From Entrophospora sp. SA101 (Eukaryota; Glomeromycota; Glomeromycetes; Entrophosporales; Entrophosporaceae), in the NCBI GenBank assembly GCA_958430865.1, contig CAUDNR010004095.1:1-39470 (forward strand): a stretch of 39,470 nucleotides of DNA. Reading direction: 5' to 3'. The notes below the pieces were generated by a model that saw nothing but the letters and a program-made list of their open reading frames with translations, made no database searches and was not told the DNA's origin. The position numbers and the translations under genes are program-made. Below are positions 20,428-32,268 of this stretch, piece after piece. Each line of letters opens with the position of its first letter. The stretch's first letter is position 1.

Positions 20428-21300
20428 CAATCTGAAAATTTGTTGGACTTTGATCTCAAACAGTTTCCTTATAATATTAAGGAAGCAGTAATGATTGACC
20501 TATTGAATAATTATAATTCAAATATTGCTGCAAAAAAAATTTAGATTAAAAAAGACAAATTACAGTCAATTGTCATTAGATCAATAGATTGTGGAAGAAT
20601 AAAAAGTGACTATTCATTCCTCAAAAAGATACTAAGAAAATACCTGGAATAAAATATGATTGTCATCTCGTCATGAATCACCTTGGTGAATCCTACTTGT
20701 GCCACTTGAAATTGGATGTGCTAAATTTTCGGTGGTTGAAGAGGATAGAGGTGCTGACATCATTTCTCTTGATCCGGGAGTGAGAACTTTCATGATCGGA
20801 TATAACCCATGTGGTGAAGTTATAGGAATCTAAATAGAATATATCCACTTAAGCTTACACCATGATAGAAAAGGATTCTATTCATGTTATAAATTCCGTC
20901 AATGTATGCTCTGAATCCATAAGACAATTCATAATCTTGTCATCGAAAATTGGCAAAACGGCTACGCGAAAACCACCATGTGGTTTTAATTCCCGAGTTC
21001 AAAACACAAGACATGCAAGCCAAAGGAGGTTTTACAAAAATCCAATTTAACAAATGTTGACCTGGGTCACATTTACCAATTGAAAAGTCATTTTCTCCAT
21101 AAATTCCGCGACTATCCTTAGTGTAAGGTAGTCGGTCCTCTACACTGAGGAGTATACAAACAAAATCTGAGTCCTTCAAAGAAAGATCTTTAGATATGTA
21201 TACATCTTGCAATTCCGCCATTGATAGAAATGTAAACGAAGCCGTGATATACTTTTAAGGTATATTAGAAAAGTACGACAAGAGTCGCTCGCGACATTGG
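20428..21300 (+). pseudogene. Decayed Fanzor (eukaryotic TnpB-like) nuclease
   Basis: Fanzors are eukaryotic RNA-guided nucleases related to bacterial TnpB and carried by transposons. Here the pieces occur in the expected order in three frames. LKQFPYNIKEAVMIDLLNNY with NSNIAAKK is the helical segment before RuvC (20452-20540). KYDCHLVMNHLGESYLCH follows near 20650-20710. ADIISLDPGVRTFMIGYNP is RuvC-I, with the catalytic Asp codon at 20771-20773. TNVDLGHIYQLKSHFLHKFR lies at 21047-21110. TEEYTNKI, the start of the RuvC-II/zinc-finger block, is at 21144-21167 and ends at TGA. AIDRNVNEAVIYF is RuvC-III, with the Asp codon at 21223-21225. The frames are broken by TAG at about 20542, TAA at 20831, TGA at 21168, TAA at 21256 and several frameshifts, and the zinc-finger cysteines are largely unreadable. 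It cannot make a functional protein. The 5' limit is uncertain. Confidence 0.87.
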
Positions 21301-21471
21301 AACTTACACCCAAGACACTTTACCTACATAGAATTTGTGTTTAGGTATAGGTTTCAATTTAAGTGTAATAAAAGTTCTCCACGCTAATTTATATTAGTAT
21401 TAGCGTTAATGATTGTGACTCATCCATCAATTTTTAGATTTTCAACTTGAAATTTTAAAAATTTAAATACA

Positions 21472-22722
21472 ATGTTTAGAATAATATATTTTCCAAAGAA
21501 TTCTTTAAATTCAACAATTTCTAAAAAAAGTTTGCCATTTATTAATACTAATTATAATAAAAAACAATCATCAGTGATTAGAATATGTAATAATAATTAT
21601 AATGATCAATCAAAAATTTTTTTCAGTGTAAGAAATTATAATCATAATAGAAAACCTATTATTTATAGGTATAATAATAATAGTGATAATGATAATAATA
21701 GTCAAAGAAGACAACAATCATCAATTTTTAAACCTATGCTATTTACAATTTTTACTACAGGAGGTATATTTTCTACAGCAATAGTGCAAACAGAACATAA
21801 AAGGAATATATTTCGATATAACATGAACCCATTCAAAGATAAATATGGCAATGATAATGCTGGTGGAGATGTAATTATTTTTAGAGAAGGTTGGATCAAA
21901 GGAATCATTGGTAGACAACTTCAACGAATTCAAGATTTAGAAATTTATAAAGAGTTACATAAAAATTTTAGATATTTGAAAAATAAATGGTGGAATAATT
22001 GGAGTGAAGCAGATAAAACAATAGCAATATTAATTGGTATTAACACACTAGTTTTTTTAATGTGGCAAATTCCAACTTTACGACCATTTATGACACGAAA
22101 TTTTCTACATAATCCATTATCAGGCCGGTCATACACACTTCTAACATCAACATTTAGTCATTTGGAAATATGGCATCTTGCTTTGAATATGTTTGCACTG
22201 TATTCATTTGGTGATTTAACACATCGTATGGTTGGTGGCCGTGAACAATTTTTAGCATTATATTTATCATCAGGATTATTTTCCTCATGTGCTAGTCATG
22301 TCATTACTTTGATGACCAAGGCACCATTAGCAATACTACCAACATTAGGGGCTTCAGGTGCTATATTTGCATGTGTAAGTGTATGTGCTATCAAAAAGCC
22401 TGATTTATCAGTTGTTTTGATTTTTTTACCTATTTTTCCAATAAAATTGGGGTATGCATTTCCTGCTATGTTGGCTTTTGATGTTTATGGAATTGTTTCA
22501 GGAATGACAATTTTTGATCATTATGTAAGTAATATATTATTAACTTTACTAGAAGAAGATAATAATGAAGAATAATAATAATAACAACAATATATTTGTT
22601 ATTAATTGATTTAGGCACATTTGGCAGGAGCTCTGTTTGGATATTTGTATATAAAATATGGACAAAATCTATTTTGGCGTTTGTTAAAAGAATATGAAAA
22701 AGAAAAAGGAAAGAAACGTTAA
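21472..22722 (+). CDS. PCP1: Mitochondrial rhomboid protease (Pcp1/PARL type)
   Basis: Exons 21472-22524 and 22615-22722 join in phase 0 (TAT|GTAAGT, acceptor TTTAG), giving 386 aa. The N-terminus (1-75) is rich in Arg, Lys, Ser and Asn with few acidic residues, as expected of a mitochondrial presequence. A hydrophobic segment follows at about 88-106. The rhomboid domain (about 180-365) has HLEIWHLALNMFALYSFG, the GASGA motif with nucleophile Ser295 (codon 22354-22356), and, just after the splice, AHLAGALFG with catalytic His353. These give the Ser-His dyad in the inner membrane. Known yeast substrates are Mgm1/OPA1 and Ccp1. The intron separates the serine and histidine parts, so both exons are required. 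The gene is convergent with METTL5, whose stop codon is 107 bp away, and begins about 170 bp after the Fanzor relic. Confidence 0.93.
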
Positions 22723-22829
22723 GCAGCAGCAGTAGAAAATCATTGGGTTGATTCATTATTTTAAATTCAAGATTTTTTTTCAACTAATAACTACAGCTAG
22801 AAATCAAAGTATTTTGTTTTCAACATAAC
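22723..22829. terminator. Short convergent 3' region, rhomboid/METTL5
   Basis: 107 bp between two convergent stop codons. Both 3' UTRs and poly(A) sites must lie or overlap here. It is AT-rich, and no single polyadenylation signal stands out. Confidence 0.4.
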
Positions 22830-23910
<1,081 letters not shown>

Positions 23911-23935
23911 TTTTTTTATTGCGATTTCTACGTGT

Positions 23936-23987
23936 CACGTGAAAAGGACAGGGGACAGGATGTCCTCTCCCCTGTCCTTTTCACGTG
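23936..23987. repeat. Perfect 20-bp inverted repeat upstream of METTL5
   Basis: Arms at 23936-23955 (CACGTGAAAAGGACAGGGGA) and 23968-23987 are perfect reverse complements with a 12-bp loop. Each outer end is CACGTG, the E-box core bound by bHLH factors. It lies 26 bp upstream of the METTL5 ATG, so it is in the promoter or 5' UTR. It is GC-richer than its surroundings. It could be a foldback element or a regulatory hairpin. Confidence 0.85.
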
Positions 23988-24270
23988 TCCAAAGTGAACA
24001 CATCTTCCCAACGTAACTAGCAAAAAAAAACACAGAAACTCGATGTTTTTGGAGAGGATGGAGAGAATACCTGACAACTCAAAAGATGTCACTATATATA
24101 AATTTCATGTTGAGCATTTTTAATTGGTGTTCAAAGAGTAGTTGTCATAATAAAAGAGTTTACAATTTTGATTTGGGTTACACGTAATTTTGCTCTGAGT
24201 GGACATCGCGTCACCAAGAAATTCAGGGTCAAAATTTAGTAATTAATCAACTACTGCCTACATACAAGTA
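23988..24270. other. Intergenic DNA between METTL5 and repeat copy 2
   Basis: No gene or clear repeat seen. It is of moderate complexity compared with the surrounding AT-rich DNA. Confidence 0.4.
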
Positions 24271-24692
24271 TGACAGCATATACTAATGAGCATGGTGGAC
24301 ATTCTTATAATTGGTGTTTTGTATAATATATTTATTTTTTCTTGTTATTAGGTGTGGATAGAAACAGGGTGGTTGTTCTATAATTATTGTTAAATTAATA
24401 ATATATTTATATCTATTTCATAGATAATAGAAATGAGGTGGTTCCATAATTATTGTTAAATTAATAAATTTGTTAAATTTGTATAATATATATTTATTTC
24501 ATAAATAATAGTTTGTTCTTGATTATTGTTAAATTAATGGTTTTGTATTATTAAATAAAATTTGCTTCCGATATCTACTTGATAAAACTTATATGTCACG
24601 AAGCCTCTTCTCAATATTAAATTTTTGTGTAATATGATCGACAAAAATCATTACCAATTATAAGAATATCCACCATGCTTTATTAACTGTCA
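24271..24692. mobile_element. Inverted-repeat element spanning repeat copy 2 start
   Basis: CATGGTGGACATTCTTATAA at 24291-24310 and onward matches 24653-24677 in reverse complement (one mismatch in 25 bp). Pairing extends with gaps out to TGACAG/CTGTCA at 24271 and 24692. The 422-bp interval looks like a non-autonomous element. The large repeat begins inside it at 24470, so copy 1 has only the right arm (3361-3385). Confidence 0.55.
24374..24545 (+). repeat. Degenerate ~80-bp tandem repeats at the breakpoint
   Basis: ATTATTGTTAAATTAAT occurs at about 24381, 24450 and 24523. Between these, ATTTCATAGATAATAGAAATG and a related ATTTCATAAATAATAG recur. The middle unit in copy 1 has AAACAAGGTAG (3206-3219 region), equal to AAATGAGGTGG in the first unit here, so copy 2 has lost 11 bp. 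Confidence 0.7.
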
Positions 24693-27069
24693 TTTAAAAA
24701 TAAACCATCCGCTTAACCTGCTACTAAATGGTAATAGAAAACAAAAAAAGAATTTTCTTCTATATGAGTGACAAATCAAAAGCTCGGTTTTTTATTTCAG
24801 AATTCCAAAAACTTCTATGTATGAATGAATAGCTGATACAATTAAAAAAGAGCGAGTGTCACATCGATGTTCCTTATCCAAAGAATCTATTGTTTTTGCT
24901 AACCTAATATTAAAGCAAAGTTATTATTGCGGTGTGAACTTTTTGAGCATACACTATCCTTCCAAATTCCACAACATACGGAAGAGCTTTTATTACCATT
25001 ACCACTACTATATTGATGATTTTCGCAAATGAACTAAAACGAACTATTTTACATGTTAAGCTGTACTATCATCCAAAATACCGACTATTCCTATTCGCAA
25101 TTCTTGGCCATATTCGAATATTCAAAAGTTTTTGGACAAAATATTTGAATTACATTCGAATTTTCGAGCATTCGTAGTACTTTGGTAAAAAGTCTTGAAT
25201 CACAAAAATTTCATATAATGAAACGTTTATTTATGATAACGACATTTTTTATAAAGTTAATATTAATTTCACAATCTAAACCAGTGTTAGTGTTGTTATT
25301 ATTATGCAACGGAATTCGGAATCTGGAATCATGTATCCCATTGTTCCATTTCATTGATGCAAGGTCACACTGGAATTCGAAGAATTCAACCAATGAAATT
25401 TAAAACAATATAAATATAGAAACATGTAAATAAAATATATACATAAAAAAGAAAATTCTTGTCTATTATTCTAAATCTTTTTGATCTATTTTGCGATTCT
25501 TTTTTTCGCAGTGTTTGGAATCCTTAAATCCTGAGCTTCTGTTTTACCATACTGAATCCTATTGTTGTACATCATTTACATATTGTAAGACAATTTATCC
25601 TTATATTTTTATCAGTATAAACAAATTCATGGAATGCATGATTTGATTTCCCACCAAGATTAATTGACATTTTTTCAAAATATTCAAAATAAAAAGTTAG
25701 TAACACCGGAATAATCATTGGAACACTGGGAACATGAAAATTCCAGTGTTCCAATGATTATTCCAGTGTTCGCATAATATTAATACCCTTGTTCATGTTC
25801 CAGTGTTCAATATTCCAGTTATTTGTCACGTTAACATCACTTGTCACAATGATTCAATAGTAACAAAGGCAATAATTTTCCCTATAATTTAAAAGGTATG
25901 ACAAAATATTACACGGCGAAATGTATTTTATCGTCAAAGGCACATTAATGAAAAAGGAAAGTTGACGAAAATAGATAAAATTTTCGGTAAACTAAAAAAC
26001 ATTTCAATTATTTATTTAAACTCTTTTATATATATACATATACACACTTTAAAATATTTATACCGTCAAAGACTATTATAACTCCTCATCTAAAAGAAAA
26101 TTAGAAGAAAACGAAAGGAAGAACCTGACACTATAAACATTGGAAAAACACAAACTACAAGAGAGTGCGATAATGATTATAATTATTAAAGATATTAATT
26201 AATTTTTTAACTGATTCAGCTTTAGCAATATAAAAATTTTTGACATAATTAACAAAGTGTCAATTTTTAACCTAATTTTTTAAAAAACGTCATCTAGAAG
26301 GGAATTTATCAGGAAATTCATATATTTTTTGTGCCAAAATAATGTGTTAATTTATAGTTGAAAAAAAATTCATTGTTTTTGTACCATTTTTTTGTAACAT
26401 GTTTGATATAATTATAATTTAATTCTTCTTTATGGTTGACATGACAGCCAAAATTTAACGATTTCTTTGATGGTTCTATAATAAATATGAATCCTATTTA
26501 AGGATTCCAATTCCTGCTATAATTTATCACGCGGAATTCTTTATAAATCACAAAATATATTAGTTGATGGTTATTAATAAGTTAATTACGAATAAAAATA
26601 ACAACTTATACAACTTATACAACTTATATAACTTACAAAACCCGTAACAAATTATTAAAGAAATTTTTTTTGTTGTTTCTGTTGTTGTATCTTAATCCAT
26701 TGGCTAATGCTAATTCAATTATCGTTCATTTTGTCCTTTTGGTTGAGATTTTATTCTTTTAAATTACTTGTTTTTTATCTGTATACATGTATACAATAAT
26801 AATGATAATAACACAACAACAAGTGAGAGATTGAGATCAACACAACAAAAATAATTATGTTCTATATACGATATCGCATTTCAACGAATCAGAAAATTGC
26901 GTATCCATTTAGAAATTAATTTAAATTATATTATGCGCTAATCATGTTACAACGGATTCACGTGATATACAAGGTTATAATTTCCCAATTTCCCAGATTT
27001 TACCACATTACTGAAATTTCCAAATAATGATTTTACACGAATAATTCTCTGGTATTATTCCTTTAGATT
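24693..27069. other. Gene-poor AT-rich DNA in repeat copy 2
   Basis: Same content as 3386-5777. It includes the hairpin listed at 25708-25764 and no supportable gene. Confidence 0.5.
25708..25764. repeat. Perfect 22-bp inverted repeat, second copy
   Basis: Identical to 4416-4472: arms 25708-25729 and 25743-25764 with a 13-bp loop. Confidence 0.8.
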
Positions 27070-27407
27070 ATGAAGAACAAGTTGGAGATCAACGCAAATA
27101 TAAACGATCAAAGAGATGTCCTTGATAATTTAATTGACAGATTAAATTTCAGTTCAGCATTAACAACAGAAGAATATATATCAATTGGTGATGATTAGAT
27201 TAATGAAATGCCAACCAGAGAGGAAATTCTTGGTTCTTTTGAGCAAATTGAAGAGGAAGATGTTATTGTAAGTAGTACGTACAACTATTTCTAATATGAA
27301 ACTGTAAAAGCTTTTGAAACTGCTTTTAATTTTCCTGAACAAAATAATATGAATTAAAAGCTTTAAAATCATTGAAAAAGAAAATAGAAACATATAGTAT
27401 TCAAAAT
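27070..27407 (+). pseudogene. Tigger/CENP-B-like transposase tail, second copy
   Basis: Same sequence as 5778-6115, with the same TAG (27196-27198), TAA (27292-27294) and frameshift. Shared disabling changes mean the decay came before any duplication. Confidence 0.5.
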
Positions 27408-27522
27408 TCAATACAAATAAACATTACCAGTTTTTTCAGGCGCTTGATTTTTGTAAATTTTACGGATTTAGGTTGACCAGTCACTTATTATTATGCTTAG
27501 ACCCGTTGAAACGAGGTTTGAC

Positions 27523-27932
27523 GGTATAAAAATATAAAGCAAAATTGACATTGAGAGCCAGATTACTTTCGATTTTATTAATAACTTGTTTAAAAATTTT
27601 TCTCAAGTAAATATATATTATGATGAAACCATATTTTAAATTTGGTGACGATTGCTATGTAAATTCAAATGTTACAACCTGTATATAGACGGGTTTGATG
27701 GAAGAAAGTGTTAGACAAGATGAACGAAGCTTTCAAAGCAAGCTTTGTAAATATACCGATGAAAGTTTATCAATTATTCAATAAGTTATATGGGTGGGTT
27801 TGGTGGAAACAAGTGTTAGACAAGATGAATGAAGCTTGCAAAGCAAGTTTTATAAAATATACTGATGAGCGTTTAGCAATTATCCAGCAGTTGTATATAA
27901 GTATTTCAAAATTCAAAAAAAAAACGTAAATA
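27523..27932 (+). pseudogene. Unknown gene relic with 105-bp duplication, copy 2
   Basis: Same as 6231-6640. The 105-bp units begin at 27708 and 27813. Confidence 0.35.
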
Positions 27933-28249
27933 CTCTTTACCTATTACTATATATCTTATATCTCATTAAACATTTAACCGAATTGGTTCAAAGAAAGTCT
28001 GAATTTTATTGTAAATCATATTCAAAAATTATTTATAGTTAATACTGTAATATGTAGTGATATTAATTTATTAATGATTTTAAATCACAATTCGTTGACG
28101 CTTTTTTGATAATAATATTAAATGTCTTTTTACATTCCTCTTCTCCTTTTTTGACAATTGTATATTATTGTTTATATTATTTGGTCATTATAATCATTAC
28201 TACTTAGGTATATAGGAATAAATGTAAAAGAAAGACCTATTTATTTATT

Positions 28250-28582
28250 GTGTTTATTTTTAAAATAAATGATTTTACTATAAAGGACATACTTAAATCG
28301 AACGAAAACTATGAAAATATTCACAATAATTACAATAATTACATTATTTGGACATTTATTTCTGCAATTAGACGCGCTAAACAAATTTCTACATATGAGA
28401 GTATAAATGCAAAATTCGATTTTAAGACTGGATTATTTTCGGTTTTATTAACAACTTGCTTTAAAATTTCTTAAAGAAGATGTTTATAAATAAGTTATAT
28501 CTCAAATTTGGAAGTGATTGTTACATGACAAGGGCATTAAACAAAGATAAATTCCAGATATACACAAAAGGATAATTATAAT
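28250..28582 (+). pseudogene. Second decayed unknown gene, repeat copy 2
   Basis: Same as 6958-7290. It is an old diverged relative of the relic at 27523-27660. Confidence 0.35.
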
Positions 28583-30040
28583 AATAATAATAATCTATTC
28601 TAAGGGGATAGATAAGGAAGGTTACAATATATCCTTATTATTTTGTCAAATAATAAACAATAGAGGTGTATATATATGTTATTAGTATATCATTTCCATA
28701 TATATATATATATGCCCATATAATAAATACTTTAAATGCCCACCCAATTCCTGGGAAAGGAAACTATGCCCTATTACTATTTTTTATTTCCTGTTACTAT
28801 TCCTATTACTATTTAATTTATTTATAAACTGGGGAGGAGGACATATAATTTCACCTTATGCGGACAATATATTTTTAGGATCATCCCTTTACTCCGGAGA
28901 TAGAAAATTAAATGAGGAGTTTCTGTTATCGTCATTGTTTACAAACCCGTATGTTGTAGCAGTTCCTAAAATAATAAATTCATAAATAACCGTAGTAGAA
29001 TTAAGAGCGTTAACGACCGAATCGGGTTATCACCATATGGCAAGTAAGTAGTGGTATATAAATAGAAATGACGACATTGGACCCCGGAAATGATTCGCTA
29101 ATCTTAATATAATTACAGTTGTGTAACGTTTATACTTCTTTACGAAAAACGGAAAAGAAAAGAAATATAGTCTTTTTAACAAAATACAATTACTAAAATA
29201 AAAAAGTAATTCTTCGACAAAGAGTAGAAAATTTCTATTATCGAGGGTCATCATTATATGATTATGAAGAAAATGCAACAGCGTGTAATCATTTAATTAA
29301 TTGATTGTTTTACATTAATATTGATATTCAATGATGCCATATTGTATCTTTAGTATTAGTATTAGTAGCGATAGGTGGTTGTGATTGTGGTGATGATAAT
29401 AAAATATGATAATGATGGTAATAACAACAGCTAGCACAATTCACAATTGGTTTTATTACGTATAATAATAAATATGAGGAAGTGGCTACTACTACTACGC
29501 TTATTACTTATACTAGCCTGTATATATATATAAAAGCATGGTTTTTACATAATGTGTGTGATACATACAAACATATTTATTATATATAGCATAAATGCCC
29601 TTAATTCTAATTTTAAAAAAAATAAAATAACAAACAATCTCGTGATCAACATAAGGAGAATTCTAAAAAAAAAACTATAAAAATCATTGATTATTCCATC
29701 ATTCTTTTTAAAAAAACAAGTGTCTTCATTTAAAAATTTAAATAATTATTCCAAGGTTTTTTTTTTTTTAATTAAAAAAAAAAATCGTATGTATTTATTT
29801 CAATAACATCGAACGAATATTATTTTTGAAAAAAAAAAATAAAAAAAAAATGACTATTTTTGTTCCAACGACGAAAAATTTTCAGTCAATTCATCAAAAT
29901 CGTAGGTTTTTTAATTTCAAATTGAAATTATTCACAGTTATTCGTTACAAAAATTAAAAATTTATACAATTCATATTAAATGCATTTATTAATCAGAATA
30001 AAAATAACAATTATTATATAAACCATCAGCTTGTAATAGA
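28583..30040. other. Upstream region of cyclin copy 2
   Basis: Same as 7291-8748: TA runs, poly-T/poly-A tracts and no extra gene. Confidence 0.45.
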
Positions 30041-31146
30041 ATGGAATCAATCGAAATAACTGCAAATAGTAACAGCGCGACTACGACAAGTATGGAGGGA
30101 ATTGTAGCTACAATTCCAGAGAAAACGTTTATCGACTCCACAGGAACAGAAACCTTAACGAAAAATCACAATAGGCAAGAAAATGGCAGTAACCAAAATG
30201 TTAAAGGTCATCAATCAAATCTTGGCGATGCTAGCGATAACCAGGGAAAAAATATTTTGGCGGAAAGCCTTGTCGGTAAGTAAATAGTTGATAATATTAA
30301 AAATATTTTGATTATATTGCACTGTTGTTTTATGTATTGTTTATTATTTTATATTTATATAGATGCTTTTTTTTTCATATTTGGTGTGTATTAGAAACAA
30401 CTATCTTAATAACCAATGTGATTTGGTGCAATTTTCCTTTACTTCCAAACGTTCAAGTAATTCCACTTCGCCTATACATCCAAGAAACATTGAAAAGGTC
30501 AAGAACTTCTTTGTCGACTTTGCAAACAGCTCTGCTCTACCTTTTAAGAATAAAACCGAAAATTGGATCCATTTACTTAAACTTGAGCTCATCCTCCAAC
30601 TCAAACTTGAACTCGAGCTCAAACTCGAACTCGAATCCAAATATTATAAATATAGATTCTGCAACATGTGGTCGAAGAATGTTTCTAGCATCATTGATTG
30701 TTGCGTCGAAATATTTACAGGACAATAATTATTCAAATAATGCTTGGTCGAAGATTAGTGGGTTATCACTTAAAGAAATTAATTCGATAGAACGAAGATT
30801 TTTACAATTGATTGTTTACAACCTTTATGTTTCAGAAGAAGTGTTTAACAATTGGACAAATTTGTTGGATTCTCATATAAAAACAATATTGAATAATAAT
30901 GATAGTCCTAATGATAACAATAACAATAACAATAATAATAATAAAGATAACAATAGTAACATTGATAACAAAAGTAATTATAGTAATGATGGTAATGTTA
31001 ATAGTAATTTTAGTAATAATAATATTAATAATAGTAATACTGGTAATAGAGGAAATCAAACAGCCGATAATCACAAACGAAACTTTTTCATGATAAATTC
31101 TTCCACAACCACAATCTCTTCTAAAGAATGCGAGATTAAAGGCTAA
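30041..31146 (+). CDS. Pho80/Pcl-type cyclin, copy 2
   Basis: Exons 30041-30275 and 30395-31146. The predicted 328-aa protein is identical to that of 8749-9854: cyclin fold with CGRRMFLASLIVASKYLQD and NAWSKISGLSLKEIN, a Ser/Asn insertion and an Asn-rich tail. If both copies are real, the cell has two identical Pho85-type cyclin genes, including identical upstream DNA for more than 5 kb, so no regulatory difference is expected from proximal sequence. Confidence 0.83.
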
Positions 31147-31494
31147 ACTTATTGTGACAGAATATAAAAACTTTAATAAATAAACAAAGCAAGTTCATTT
31201 TTTTATTGAATATCAATCTAATATTAAAATGAATAAATCATTTATATGAATTTCCAAATTTGTAAATAATTCTCTTTCATAAATAAAGTAATAATTAATT
31301 GGTTGTTTTTTTTTATTAATCAATTTACAAAGAAGGAAATTTATAAATCTCAAATGATTGATTTCTTTCAATACAGGTCATAATTAATAAAAAATAAAAA
31401 AAAAAATTTCCAAAAATAATTTCTTTTTTTTTTAAAAAATTAATTTCTCAAAGAAATTTTATAACAATTAATCAATCAAACAACAACCAAAAAA
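31147..31494. other. Spacer between cyclin and small gene, copy 2
   Basis: Same as 9855-10202; no feature beyond A/T tracts. Confidence 0.5.
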
Positions 31495-31845
31495 ATGTGC
31501 TTTGTAAGTATTTCTTTCTTTCTTTCTTTCTTGTTCTTGATTTAAATTTCGTTCACTAATGATCATGTTTTATAGCGTGTAACTTGTAGAAAGTGTAACA
31601 AATATACATGGTCTGGATGTGGCAGACATGTTGATTCTGGTATATTAAAATTGATATTATTATTATTATTATTTATTTACTCTGTTTTTTAATTGTTTTA
31701 AAAGAATGTTATCCCAAAAAATATTTTGTTTCTTTCTTTCTAAAATAAAAAGTCATGAAAGATATTCCGAAAGAAGAAAGATGCACTTGTAACGAAATAA
31801 AAGCACCAGAGACGGAGACAAAGACAGAAACAAAGGCGAAACAGG

Positions 31846-31886
<41 letters not shown>
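31495..31886 (+). CDS. Tiny conserved cysteine-motif protein, copy 2
   Basis: Exons 31495-31503, 31576-31639 and 31753-31886; 68 aa, identical to 10203-10594. The AAT microsatellite that ends the frame has the same unit count, which is unexpected for two independently evolving loci. Confidence 0.68.
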
Positions 31887-31912
31887 TAATAATAATAATA
31901 ATAATAATAATT
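31848..31912. repeat. AAT microsatellite, copy 2
   Basis: Same length and interruption as 10556-10620. Confidence 0.9.
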
Positions 31913-32268
31913 AGTATTATTATTTCTTAATGTTGTTGTCATGATGACATTTTATTTATTCATCTTTATTCTTCTCACCCGTATATATTATTAGTAAATC
32001 ACTATTGGTGGCTACAAATGACTTATGCTAAATTTTACATATAATAATCCCCAATTTCTAATTTTTTTTTTTTTGTAATATTTATTATTATATTACGTGA
32101 TTAGTTTGTCCGGGGGATAATTATGTGTTATAATTAGTGTAGTTTAAATAAGTAAAAACGTGAGATGTTGTTATTGTATTACTATTATTTTACCATTTTG
32201 CCTATCAAAATATTTTTATAAATTGAGTTAAAAAAAAAAAGTGTTGTGTGTATATTATGTAAAAGAAA
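31887..32268. other. Spacer upstream of BTB-TLDc gene, copy 2
   Basis: Same as 10595-10976. Confidence 0.5.
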
